The position numbers were made by a program, and so were the translations under genes. 64,000 nucleotides of DNA, taken from Yponomeuta sedellus (Eukaryota > Arthropoda > Insecta > Lepidoptera > Yponomeutidae). The DNA lies in assembly GCA_934045075.1 (NCBI GenBank), contig OW203736.1, forward strand, positions 1,032,091 through 1,096,090, in the 5' to 3' direction. Positions 22,050 to 35,500 of this stretch are shown one piece after another. Numbering within the stretch: position 1 is the first letter of the stretch; every line of letters starts with the position of its first letter. A model generated the notes under the pieces. It had not been told where the DNA came from. It did no database searches and was given only the letters and a program-made list of their open reading frames with translations.

Positions 22050-22745
22050 ATTTATAAAAACCTCGGGCCACGCCGCACAGTGTAGCGTTTCGTAGAATGA
22101 TGGCATTTTTATCTGTGTTAGAGAACTAACTATTCGGATCCTACCTACAACTTTTTAATTTACAATGGATTTTGTACAAAGATAAGTTAGTCATCTATTG
22201 CGCGTAATCTTGTGAAGCCTTCTTAGCCATGATTTAGGTCTATTAAATACAAATTAAATATTATGTGTTACTTCCCTGACTTTTTTGACGTACGGAATCC
22301 TAAAAATAGATATTACAATAAGTACCTAATTTAAACGTAGGGCAGGCACCCTAAAAAAACATTTTCGACTTTTCAACACTATTTTGCCGGCGTAATCAAT
22401 ATTAAGTATAATATCTGTCCCACACAGGTCATTAGTACCTACTATACTCTTAGCCACGGATAGACAGACAATCTATCATTGCAACTTTACTACAATGTCA
22501 CTCCAATCTCATGTTGAGGCAAACTAATACTACGTAGTGCTAGTAAATGAGTAATTAGTGAAAATAGTGAGACAAAGTTCAAAGTAGTGTCAAAATGGCC
22601 TGGATAATGAATTTCATCTCGTCATTTGAAAATAATGTACCTACTTAAGTTTTTTCACAATTTCAGATCGGATCGAATAGGGAATTCTATGCAGATTGTA
22701 GTGATATAGACACTTATTGAATAATAACGTAGTAGGTACTTTCTC
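22050..22745. other. Intergenic stretch upstream of NUB1
   Basis: AT-rich; nothing coding and no dispersed repeat recognised. Confidence 0.4.
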
Positions 22746-22747
22746 TA

Positions 22748-23112
22748 ACTTTGAAATTAAACAAAGTCATTGGTACATGCCCGCACTCGGGATCGAACCT
22801 GGGGCTCTCGCTTGCCAGTCTATGGTTTCGTACATTTGCGAATTTGCAGTCGCAATACCACACGCTAACGGTGAAGGAAAACATCGTGAGGAAACCCGCG
22901 GCTTGGTTGGCTCCGCACGTATTGACTAGTCTTTCCTGTGGGCTAGGCCGACCAAGTTGTCAGGATGGTATAGGTGCTGGGCAAGCCTACATCATCTATA
23001 AAACCATGACCCAGGCACTACAGCGTCGGAGTGGTCCCATCACCCATCTAGTGTGAGTGAAGATACCACTGGACGCTATATAAATCATCTCATTAAGTAG
23101 ATGCAAAAAGGC
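22748..23112 (+). mobile_element. tRNA-derived SINE (family B), 5'-truncated
   Basis: Starts at the AACTTTGAAATTAAACAAAG motif, partly rearranged near 22830, and continues through GAAAACATCGTGAGGAAACC to a single 66-bp tail unit and an AAAAAGGCCA end. Confidence 0.82.
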
Positions 23113-23214
23113 CAATACTACTTTCTCTAATTTGAGAAATGCGGAATTGTGTCCACAAAAAATTTGCAAAAAAATGGTAGTGCGAAAGAGCCAGGCGCTA
23201 TAGGGCACTTCAAA

Positions 23215-23469
23215 CTTTCCGGGGTCCGAGCGCGGCGAGGGTTAAGTCGTGAGTTTTCCGCGCGCGATAGCGCTAGTAATGTGGAAGATTCTTTTTTTTC
23301 ACAAGGTTGACAGCTGTCACTTGTTTAGGTTATTTGTAGTTTCCACAGATTATTTTGTTCTTGATTCTTGACGTTTCGCGATTCGCTGCATTTGTCGTGC
23401 TCCTGAAAATTGTGATTTTTGTCAAATCATTTCCGTAAAATCCGTCTAACGTCTTTGTTCGTGAGCGGC
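23215..23469 (+). promoter_or_regulatory. NUB1 upstream region and 5' UTR
   Basis: Unique, GC-richer sequence directly before the NUB1 ATG. It has a GCGCGCGATAGCGC stretch at about 23259 and a GACAGCTGTC palindrome (E-box-like) near 23310. No TATA box is evident. The transcription start cannot be fixed by eye. Confidence 0.45.
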
Positions 23470-23598
23470 ATGGAGTTTGACCTTCAGCATGAAGACCTGC
23501 TCATCAAGCTTAGGGCGAAGCTCAACGAAGATAAGATCCGCCTGTGGGAACCGCCGTTCTACCATCAGGGTGATCAGAGCGTCACGCAAAATTTACAG
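23470..23598 (+). CDS. NUB1: NUB1 exon 1
   Basis: Starts at ATG in AGCGGCATGG and encodes 43 residues (MEFDLQHEDLLIKL, then KIRLWEPPFYHQGDQ). It ends CAG before GTGACG, phase 0. The RIQLW-like segment is typical of the NUB1 N-terminus. No upstream in-frame ATG occurs before a stop; only TTG is available. Confidence 0.88.
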
Positions 23599-26500
23599 GT
23601 GACGTTGTTTACGTCTCTTTGTTAAGTTACTGGGTCAATGGGTCAGCGGAGAAAAACAATGCCTGCTCCACAAACATCACTTTGTTCTTTCTTATTTGTA
23701 ATCGTAACAATACGTTGGGAATTGGTACATTTATTGGATTGAAGAAATCCTCGTCCTACGTCGATGTTTGTATTGAAAAACAGGCCAATCACATCCCTTA
23801 CGAAATGGGAACGAAAACGATGCCAATGGCACTTTTCTTTTCAACACAAACAATTTATATTTAAATAACAACTGAATAAATTGATATTGAGTTTCTTCTG
23901 CCATTTTGACAAGTAGATTCAATAAAACTTATAAATATTACGAATCATACATAATAATGGAGTGTCTGAGTGTTCAAATACTTCAGCACTTGGAATTGCG
24001 GCCAATCTGCGGTGGGCATGCTTAGTGATTGCGCCCATAACCTCTTCCAGAGAGAAAGGCTGTGCCCTGCAGTGGGATAGGCTTCATAAACTTTATTGCG
24101 ATGTCTTATAAGAGTTCTTGTTTCTTAGATCTCTGTTAATATTATTTATTTCATTGTGGACTGAAAGAGGACTACAATTGAGAAAGGAGTGTTAGTTTGG
24201 ACATGTAGAGAGGATGAAGTAAGAAAGATTGACGAAACATATATTGCTATTGAAGATAAAAAGTACCCAGAACCGGCGTGCATGCATGCAACAACTTATG
24301 AATGTTGATGAAGCGAAGGTGATCTGTCAGGATTGTGGCAAGTGTCAGTCCCTGGTTTCTGACTACCCCTCGGGGATACAGGTGTGAGGTTATGTATGTA
24401 TGTTATTTCTTTTTGGGAAACTGGCAGCTTACATAGAAATGGAGAGTTCTTAGTGTAATTATAAGTTAAAAATAAATGAATAATGTACAGTAATAATGTA
24501 CACATTTGTCTGCACTAACATGTAAACAAATTAGAGCCTTGTCACATTCACCTCTTATTACACTATTTTTTTATTTTTAATGCACTAACCCGTGCTAAGG
24601 AACAAATTTAAAAACCTATTTAGAGGCTAAAAATTTCACCCATGCCGGGATTCGAACCCGCAACCTCTGGCTATCCGTACCAGCGCTCTACCAATTGAGC
24701 CAATGGGCGACTCACGGCATCAGTGAAATTTCGAACCTCTTTACAATATTCTCTGTATTACGTATTACAGCATGGGTGAAATTTTTAGCCTCTAAATAGG
24801 TTTTTAAACATTCACCTCTTGTATTCAATTTCTAATGCATGAGAAATTGACTATTTTTGAGTTTGACAAGATACTGAGGTGCATACGTCATGTTAGTGCT
24901 TGTGACTTTTCTGTGAGAAAGATGTGAAATGTGAATCTATTATTATTCTTATTTATTTATTTCAGGCAAGGCCCATATAGTGTTAGTAACAATTTGACTT
25001 ATGCTATGTTAGTAAACTATTTACATTATTAAATTTACTGCAGTGTACAGCCTAGTCCCAGCTAGTTCTATTGAAAACACTAAATATAATGTATTTATAT
25101 TCAGTTACTAGGATTTCATGATTCAACATGAAGCAGTTACACATTTTACAGCCGAGATAGCTTTTAGTTTGACATGCAGAAGGTTACAAAGGCTGCTGTC
25201 TGTACAGTTAGGTTTGGAAAGGTATAGGTATTTAATTTCCTTTTTTATGTATAATAAAGTGCTCTCTATCTCTACAGCGAAGGTTTTTTCGAGATGTCCT
25301 AGGACGCATCTAGGTGCGTGTATTAGGGGCTGAGGCACACAGGCAATATGAGGAACCAGGGCACGGAAAAGATGCAACGTTTTTAACCCTCCTCACCCTT
25401 GGAGACTTTCAGAATCAGAATAGTTTATTCATGAACATAGGTAAAAAGTGTTAAATACAGGTCTTAAATATATTTCTTAATGATCATTCTATGTTCTACC
25501 CATTGGGCGTATGAATATTCATGCAGGCGTGCAGTAATTTTGTATTTACAAATCCATGAGATGCACAATGACAAATAAAACAAATTCAAACTGTTAAGTG
25601 CAAACTAAAATTACGAAGTTTAGTGTAAGATTGTTTTATCGCACAGAAAGTCGTTAATACTATAATAACATTTTTCTATTAAAATCCATCCATCCATTTC
25701 AGCATATTGCAGTCCACTGCTGGACATAAGCCTCCCCCAGGGTGCGCCACAAGACCCGATCTCCCGTTTTCGCCATCTATTAAAATATAAATAATTTATT
25801 TTTAAATTGTCTTAGCTCTAGATCTTTAATGCTATTAGGGATTTTGTTAAAAATCAAGGGAGCCATACAGAAAACACTCTTTCTCATGAGAGCAGTGCTG
25901 CATTTTTGTAAACAAAGTCATTTTTGTAAACATAGACTTTGTCCATTCCTTTCAGTAATTTTTTTCATAAAACTCAATTGGAAAGATAACTTGCCTTTTC
26001 TACATCCGCACCCCATATCCTCTTAATGTGGCGGAGGCCATTAGCACACCAAGCAAACTTCCTCTCCTCGAGACTGATAGGCCAAACTAGGAAGTTTTAT
26101 TCATACTTACAGCAAGCATTGAATTTTAAAATTCAATGCATCAAGTTTAGATAGATAGATAGAGAACACTTTATTGTACACAAAAATGGAAATTACACCG
26201 ATCTACCTAAGAGTACAGGCCGCGGCCTTATCATTAAAAGTGATTGCTTCATGACAACCTTTGGATGGACTGGACTAATATATTGGAGAAGGAATATAAG
26301 CATAATATAAACATAATAAACACTTTTAAACAGTTATAAACATGCAGAAATTCAAACTTTGTGCTGTCTGGAAGATTCAGTAGCGCGATGCCGACTATCG
26401 CCCTGTGCTGACTATCGCCCTGTGCCGACTATCGCCCTTTGCCGACTTTTAGATATTTCCTTACAAGAAGTAGCATCATGCTGACAATGCGAAACATACC

Positions 26501-29500
26501 TACTTGGAATTGGTCTATGACGATAATAATATGTAATAGCGCTTTGCCGACTTTTAACAGATCAGCCCGAATAGTCCCTGAGATGTATTAAGAAATCCCT
26601 CAAGATATATTAAGCTTGCCTGAATTGCGGTTCAAAAAATATGTTAAGCACAAGTTTGGAGTTTTTTTGTCCATTTTTTCTCCAAAATGATCTAGATTTT
26701 TAAATGGACACCTAGTTTGAATTGTAACGTTCTTTAAGCCGCAGTTTCTGTGCTACATTGAATAAAACCTTTTCATTTCATTTAGTCGCGTGATTCCGAA
26801 TTTTTCTCGGAGTAGTACTTTTGATATGTAGATTGCCGACCAAAAGTACAGCCATTAAGAAAGTCGTCACCGCGCTACTGAATCTTCTCGAATACTTTTT
26901 TGACTACATTGGAGTGTTCACTCTTCTTACCAGCTATTAAAATCCATAGGACATAGAATGCTATGTCCTATGGATTTTAATAGCTGGACTTAATTGTTGG
27001 AATTAATTATCTCGCGTGAATTTTCCCTCGTAATATTCCCCGAAAATATTCTAACTATAGGATCATAAATATCAATAAAGACACCTCTTTATTGATTTTT
27101 ATGATCCTATAGTTAGAATATTTTCGGAGCTAAGCTCCGAAAATATTCTATGTGTACAAGTCGCGAAAGCATAAAACATTTTATGATCCAGTCTTATTTA
27201 CTTAGAGTCTTACTGTTTCTGCAGGATCTCGCAAAGAAACTGGCAATGGAGCTCTCAATGCCCTATGATGCAGTTCTCGCAGCCCTCCTTGAGCTCCAGA
27301 CCCACTCGATGGACCGATCCAAAGCCAACGCTGAGTTCCAGGAGACAGGTGTGGCTACACTGAGGGTGAAAGCCACAGTGCCTGGTGTTGGGCCGAAGAG
27401 TATTAACATACAGAAGAAACTGGATGTGCAGGGCAGCGAATTGATAAGTGCGGTCGCTGCTGCACTTGACATTTGTGATTCAAGGTCAGTTATTAGCTTA
27501 GTAACCAAAAATGTTTTAATTAAAGAAATATTTATTTTCGTCTGCTGCATCAAATATGTCTATGAGTATGTCATATTTTTGCCCACCTATCTGAGCTCAA
27601 TCGACACATATGACCTGCTCAGTTCTTAGAATGATAAGAACTTAGAATAATCTATTCAAAGCCATGTAACCTACTTAATAGGTTTTTTGACAGTGTAAAA
27701 AAAGTCTTCCTCATATACGTTTGTATCAATTATGAGTTTTAAAATCGATTGAAGGCATTTCAAGTAAAAATGGAAAAAAAACAGGATAAAACTTGATAAT
27801 TTTGTATCTGTAGCAATTTTAACGAAAGCAAAGGATTAATTAATCGAATCGATAATGACGTCATAGATCAGTTATTTTAGCGATCCGAGAAACAGAGAGT
27901 TTGACGTTGTTTCTTTACTCACCAGTGACGTCACTAATTCCTCTGCCGGCGCCATATATTGCTCCAGAGCGTTTTGGCGGGTTATTTTAAAATAATAAGT
28001 TTTATTTGCTTAAAAAAATACACGTAAGATTTTAAAATTATCACTTTCCGAGCACTTTTCGAACACTGAGGAAAAATCTGAGTTGGTTTTGAAAAACCTG
28101 TCTAATAGCCTATTATGAAATGGGTTTTGATATGTCAGGTTCAACATTTTGTAGAGAACAGTGATGGAAATGTAAAGTATGATTATAATAAATTCTCTTC
28201 CTTTCAGAGTAAAGCTGATATTCAATGGCAAAGTGATTAAGCCTACACCAAGCATAGAGGAGCAGGGTATCAAGAACGGAGTGCTGATTATGGCTTTAGT
28301 AATGGCAGGTACATCATGATGAGAAAAAAATATGCATTGAACACATGTAAACATGTTGTTTATTATATTATATTTTTATGGTCTTATTTATAATTATACC
28401 ACTATCGTCTAAAACTCTAAGGCACTAACTGGGGTAGTTAATTATATCTGTGGTTACTTTATTTCCTTGTAAAATCTTCACCACAGGCTATTTTAATAGG
28501 CGTTCATAAGGAATCGTGTTTTTATATGTAAGACTACGTTTTTTATTGAGGCAGTTTAGTTAATCCGTGATCAGCTTAGGCAATATTTCCATTGTAGACT
28601 TTTAGTCCGGATCTACTTACGGGTGTTGTTATATCGGAAGAGTCCGACCAGAGGGGCATTATTACGTTAGTCTCCACTGAGTTGCGTGACGTTGATTTTT
28701 ACTTTTTTTTAAGCTACTCCGGCTGTCAAATGCATTCATTTTTTGACACTTAGGAGTCGTCTAAATGATTCACTCGATAGAGTGGAGTACTACGTAATAG
28801 GAGGGCCTGTTTCGCTTCGAATCGCAGAGCTTAATCATGGTGAGCGGAGACGGAGCTCACTTTGTGCTTACGAAAGATTTGGTTCAAAAATATTTCCATT
28901 AACCATATAACAAATAGTACTTTTTTATATAACATTGGCGAACTGCATTTATTATAATAATTATTCATTAATTAATACCAAAGCTGATGCGTGTATATCC
29001 CTTTCGTGAACTTGTAATATTAAAAACCTATTTAGAGGCTAAAAATTCCACCTATGCCGGGATTCGAACCCGCGACCTCTGGCTATCCGTGCCAGCGCTC
29101 TTCCAATTGAGCTAATGGGCGACTCTGAGGGAAATTTCGAACCTCTTTACACTATTCTCTGTATTACGTACAGGCAGCAACATCTGGCTTAAGTAAATTA
29201 CATCACTTAGGTACAGCCCCGACTACCTACTTTGCAGTTAGGTTTTTACATCGGAATGATATCACTGTACCCACATGATTATACTATTTTTATTTTTAAT
29301 GCACTAACCCGTGCTAAGGACAATTTTAAAAACCTATTTAGAGGCTAAAAATTCCACCCATGCCGGGATTCAAACCCGCGACCTCTGGCTATCCGTGCCA
29401 GCGCTCTTCCAATTGAGCTAATGGGCGACTCACCGTCCGCTAGCCCAATTGGAAGAGCGCTGGCACGGACAGCCTCTAAATAGGTTTTTAAATTTGTCCT

Positions 29501-32500
29501 TAGCACGGGTTAGTGCATTAAAAATAAAAATAGTATTACCTTAATTATGCTCGTTTCATGCTTCCTGTATGTGGCAGACACGCCTGATGCCGTCAAGAAG
29601 GAGGACAGGATGTACATGGAGATGAAAACGACCCGGGACGATGCGACTCTGCTGTCGGAGTATGCGGATGACTTTGAAGACGACGATGAATACATGCAGG
29701 TGTGTTACTTTTAACTTAATTATTAGGAGTTTTGTTTTCTAAGTCAAACAGTGATAAAAAATGAGTTAGTGCTAATGGTGGGTTATTTTAGTAATTTTTT
29801 TTTTCAAAAATAAGTAGCGTTGGTAGACCTGTGAGTAGAACAACGGACTCGAAAGCGAGAGCCTCAGTGCGGGCATGTACCAATGACTTGTTTTGCAGGT
29901 TATGTAAATTTATAGAAGCAATACCAATCACTAACTGTGAAGGAAAACATGGTGGGGAAACCTGAGTGTCTGAGGTGAGGTTTTTGGAAGTCCTCAAAAA
30001 ATAAGCAAAGCCCAGGGGGCGGGACCAGCTAAGATAGTCACTTGCAAGCTGGAAGAGATTTTTTTTAAATGTGATGCACCGCAACTGAAGCGCGCACATC
30101 GAAGCGCTCATGGCCTAGTGGAACTTGACTAATTGTAATCAATCACTTGGGTTAAGCAACAACAGGCGCGGTCAGGTGCAGGATGGGTGACCATCTGGTG
30201 ACTACCGCTAATGGCACTTTTACCGAGCCCTTCCGTGCTTAGCAAGGCACGTTAAGCCGTTGGTGCCAGCTGTCACGAAATGGCAGTCGTCAGGCCGTTT
30301 CAGGCACGATAACTTCTGACAGTAATGCCCGCCACTTGACTGTCTTACAATCCTCCACCAATCCGGACTTAACCTGCCGCGGTGGTCTCCTTATCTTCGT
30401 GCTATGCGGAAGAGACCCGTGCCCCAGCAGTGGGGACATACAAGTGTTGATAACGAAATGGCTGAACACTGCGCTATGCTCGTGAACGAGTGCCGTTCGT
30501 GTGTCTGGCCGCAGCACTTGCGGAAGCAGTGGCGGCATTCTAAGGCTTGATATCGACGCACCGCAACTGTAGCTGATAGTGGTGACTCGTCCACAGCTGG
30601 AGGACCAGTCCGGCCGCTGCGTGGAGCTGCCGGCGGCCGAGCGGCGCGCGCTGCTGGTCGGACTCGCGCTGCACGACCGCGGCCGCGCCGCCATCAAGCA
30701 GCACGACTATCCCTTGGCGCTTGTGCTGCTGCTCGAGGCTGATAAACAGTTCAGGTAGAGCGGTGGCAGCGGAGCGGTGTAGAGCGCCGGCTTCTCAATC
30801 GGGAGGACGTGGGTTCGAACCCCGGCATGTACTAATAACAACAACATAACATAACATTTTCCTACATGCACATACATTGCTTCTGACCCCACACTAGGAT
30901 ACCCCGTGTCGTGGGAACCGGAAACAACGACATCACAAACATGTAAACATCCAAGACCTGGGGTTTTTTTTTTGTCTCCAGCCGGGATTCGAGCCCGGGA
31001 CCTCTTGCATGGTAGGCAGACGCGCTACCGCTACGCCACAGAGGTCGTGCAATGACTTTGTTTTCTAAGTTATGTACATTTGTGTTATACAATTATAGTA
31101 GCAATACTACTCGCTGACGGTGAAGGAAAACATCGTAAGGAAACCCTAGTGTCTGAGGTGTTGGCGTACCTCAGCGCTTGCAACGTACAATGGCCCAACT
31201 ATGAGGCTAAGTGCGGAAATCTCAGGTCTAACTAACAGTTCAGGTATGTGAAGTGTGTGTTTGGGTCGCAAATGGCTGAATGAAGCGCTCGTGGCCTAGG
31301 CGAACCGAGTGATTGGAATCAGTCACTTGGGTTAAGCAACAACAGGCGCGGTCAGGTACAGGATGGGTGAGCGTCCCGTGACTACCGCTAGTGGCATTTT
31401 TCCGAGCGCTTCCATGCTTCGCAAAGCACGTTAAGGTGCCGGCTGTCATACAATGGCAGTCGTTAAGCCATGTCAGAGGCCTTGTGGGCGGCTTGATAAA
31501 TTCTGACAGTAAGGCCCGCCACTGTTTACAATCCTCCACCAACCCGGACCTGGCCCCCGTGGTGGAGTATGGCCTACCCTTCCGCGATGTAGGAAGAGAC
31601 CCGTGCCCCAGCAGAGGGGACATACAAGGGTTGATAACGAAATGGCTGAACACTGCGTTATGCTCGTGAACGAGTGCCGTTCGTGTGTCTGGCCGCAACA
31701 CTTGTGTTTTCCCTGCTATTGTGAGACATTTGACTAATGCTTTGGTATTTAGGGTTGTTAATGGCATTCAAGAAATCTTGTAGGTGGCAACTGATCTATT
31801 CGGTTTAAGATGACTTGAGAAAAGATCAGAAGAGTCAGAGTGGAGTTTTTTTTTCCGCTGCCTTTTTTCCACTACAGTACGGCCCGAAGGCAGCGACTTA
31901 TTCGACATTCAGCAAACAGAATGTTTATACTCTACGTTGAAATAAATTGATTTGATTTGAATCAAACATAAGTTTAATGATATAAGTGTGTTGCGTTTCA
32001 CATTTCATAAACAGCTTACACCTAATGGTCGCTATGCGAATCAAATTACATTACTTTGTTGCCAATAAAATATAACTTTGGACATTTGCATCGAAGAATC
32101 TCGATTGCCAATTCAGCATGTTACTCGTCACACGATACTTGCGCAACCTATATTATGATAAGATATGCCCCAGCGCTTCTAAGTACTCTTGCTAATTGTG
32201 AAAGTTTAGTAAAGTCACGGTGTGTGGTGGTGGTGTGTGGTGTCGGCCTAGAGAACAGCACCAACCAAAATTCTTCCCGCGGGTGTCGTAAAAGGCGACT
32301 AAGGGACATAAACCGGGGGATGGGCAGCAGCGCCCCCTGCAGTACAACTCCACCGAACTGCAATCCCCAACCCGCATGCCCAGCGTGGGGATTATGGGCA
32401 TTACCCCCCAATGATAGCACAACCTTTCGCTACGGCGCTCATTAGGGGAGGGCTATGTCCAGCAGTGGACTAATATAGCCTGAAGAAGAAGTAAAGTCAC

Positions 32501-35500
32501 AGACAGAAATTCAATAATGTTAACACAAAAAACTGGCTTTATAAGATAATAATAATAAATAAATATTCATGGACATATCACACAGATTTCGTTAGCCCTA
32601 TACTAAGTATAACTAAATGACTTGTGTTATAGGTGCTAACTCGACGATGGATTTAATACAATAAATACATAGATAACATCCAAGACCCGAGGCAAATTAG
32701 AAAAGTTCGTTTCGTAGTTTGACCCGGCCGGGGTCGAACCCGGAACCTTCGGTTTTACAGTCAGCGTGCCAAACCGCTGCGCCACCGAGGCCGAAGATAG
32801 ATAGATTCTCTTATGTACTGGTCCAGTTCATCCAAAGGTTGTCTGGAAGAGATCACTTTTAGTGATAAGGCCCCCGTCTGAACTCTTAGGTTAAGAAATA
32901 TCTGTGTATTTTCCATTTTAATGTACAATAAAGTGTTCTCTATCTGTCTGTAATGTATTCGAATTTGCATCATGCACCGTTGCTTATTTATGTACAACAC
33001 AGGGCTCAGGCCTTGTCTCGGAAAGAGAGAGATAGAGTATGGTCTTAATTACCACGCGTTCCCACGGCGGATTGGCAATTTCAAGCTCCGAGGTGTTTGA
33101 ACACTTCAGACACGCTTCCTCACGATGTTTTCCTTCACCGTTAGCGAGTGGTATTGCAACTATAACTTTACATAACTGAAAACCTGTTATTAGCTTACAG
33201 TTATCATTTCGAAGTTATGAAGTAAGTCTTAAAGCTGTTGGTTTCCCAAGTATTAGTAAATAGATAACTGAGAAAACATAGTCATTGGTAAATCCCCGCA
33301 ATTTGTCTCTCGCTTCCGAGTCCATTGTTCTACCCAATGGGTTACCGCTGCTACTTAGTTTGACAAAATAAGTATATAGGTGATTATTAAAATACGAAAA
33401 TAATAGGGCTGGTCCACCAGTTCAATGTCGCTCAGCGAGCTATGGAGAGAGCTATGCTCGGAGTTTCTCTGAAGGATAGGATTCGTGACGAATGCATCCG
33501 ACAGAGAACCAAAGTTATCGACATAGCTCAGAGAATCAGCGAGCTGAAGTGGCAGTGGGCTGGCCATATCCCGCGAAGAACCGACAACCGTTGGAGTAAA
33601 CGCGTTCTTGAGTGGAGACCGCGACTCGGCAAACGTAGTGTAGGACGCCCTCCAACTAGGTGGCATGACGATATGCGAAAAACTGCAGACAGATGCTGGA
33701 TGCGGCAAGCTGAAGCCAGAGCGCTATGGCGCTCATTAGGGGAGGGCTACTCGTATGTCCAGCAGGGAACTAATATAGCCTGAAGATGAAGAAAATAACC
33801 CACCATTCACACTCGCCCATTTTTTTATCACCGTCTCACTATTCTGCGAAGTTATTCCGGTACTTCCGGGGCTGAAAATATCGTTATCAGCCCTTGTATG
33901 TCCCCACTGCTGGGGCACGGGTCTCTTCCTGCATCGCAGGAAGGTTAGGCCATACTCCACCACGGGGGCCAAGTCCGAGTTAGTGGAGGATTGTAAGACA
34001 GTGGCGGGCCTTACTGTCAGAAGTTATTAAGCTGCCCATACGGGCTCTGACATGGCTTAACGACTGCCATTAGATGACAGCCGGCGCCAACGGCTTAGCG
34101 CGCCTTGCGAAGCACGGAAGTTGTTAATACTATCTTCTGTAGTAAAAAAATGAATCGCTGAATGTGTTGGTAAGTGCAAATCTCGAGAGCAGCTAAACCG
34201 ATTGTGCTAATTCTTTTTTAGAATATTCCTTGAAGTACAAGGATGGTTCTTACGGAGAGAAAAAAATAAAAAAATCAAAGAATCTATGGTAGGCGTTCGA
34301 AGTTCGGTAGGTCAGCTAGTAATATAATATTTTATTATATGTAGGTTTATTTAATTTTAAATATAGTTGAGCCATATCATAGTTTTGCTGTATGCGCGTT
34401 AATTTTTATTTTAATTATACGGAACAATTACTTTGCTGTGATACATTTAAATTCAATCCGAATGGAGAACTGTGCCCCAAGATACAATTTAATTTAGTTT
34501 CGGTTTCAGAGTTACTTTATATTGTTATGTTTTATTTTGCTCAATAAACATTTTCATTTCATTTTATTTTCATTTCATTTTCATTTCATTTCGTTTCATT
34601 TCATTACGTTTCATTTCGTTTCCTTTCATTTTCATTTCATTTTCATTTCATTTCTTTTTCATTTCATTTTCGTTTCATTTTCATATCATTTAAATTTCAT
34701 TTCATTTTCATTTCATTTTCATTTCATTTTCATTTCATTTTCATTTCATTTTCATTTCATTTTCATTTCATTTTCATTTCATTTTCATTTCATTTTCATT
34801 TCATTTTCATTTCATTTTCATTTCATTTTCATTTCATTTTCATTTCATTTTCATTTCATTTTCATTTCATTTTCATTTCATTTTCATTTCATTTTCATTT
34901 CATTTTCATTTCATTTTCATTTCATTTTCATTTCATTTTCATTTCATTTTCATTTCATTTTCATTTCATTTTCATTTCATTTTCATTTCATTTTCATTTC
35001 ATTTTCATTTCATTTTCATTTCATTTTCATTTCATTTTCATTTCATTTTCATTTCATTTTCATTTCATTTTCATTTCATTTTCATTTCATTTTCATTTCA
35101 TTTCCATTTCATTTTCATTTCATTTTCATTTTCATTTCATTTTCATTTCATTTTCATTTCATTTCATTTTCATTTTCATTTCATTTTCATTTCATTTTCA
35201 TTTCATTTTCATTTCATTTTCATTTCATTTTCATTTCATTTTCATTTCATTTTCATTTCATTTTCATTTCATTTTCATTTCATTTTCATTTCATTTTCAT
35301 TTCATTTTCATTTCATTTTCATTTCATTTTCATTTCATTTTCATTTCATTTTCATTTAATTTTCATTTCATTTTCATTTTCATTTTCATTTTCATTTTCA
35401 TTTTCATTTTCATTTTCATTTTCATTTTCATTTTCATTTTCATTTTCATTTTCATTTTCATTTTCATTTTCATTTTCATTTTCATTTTCATTTTCATTTT

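Larger units (their letters stand above)
23599..27224. other. NUB1 intron 1 contents
   Basis: Holds repeat I reversed (24290-24395), retroposon A (24557-24807), an RTE-like tail scrap near 24060 and another near 25700-25750, repeat D (26152-26270), repeat H (26650-26785) and two hairpins (26928-27150). A short direct repeat of GACTATCGCCCTGTGCC lies at 26393-26450. No further coding exon is seen. Confidence 0.6.
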
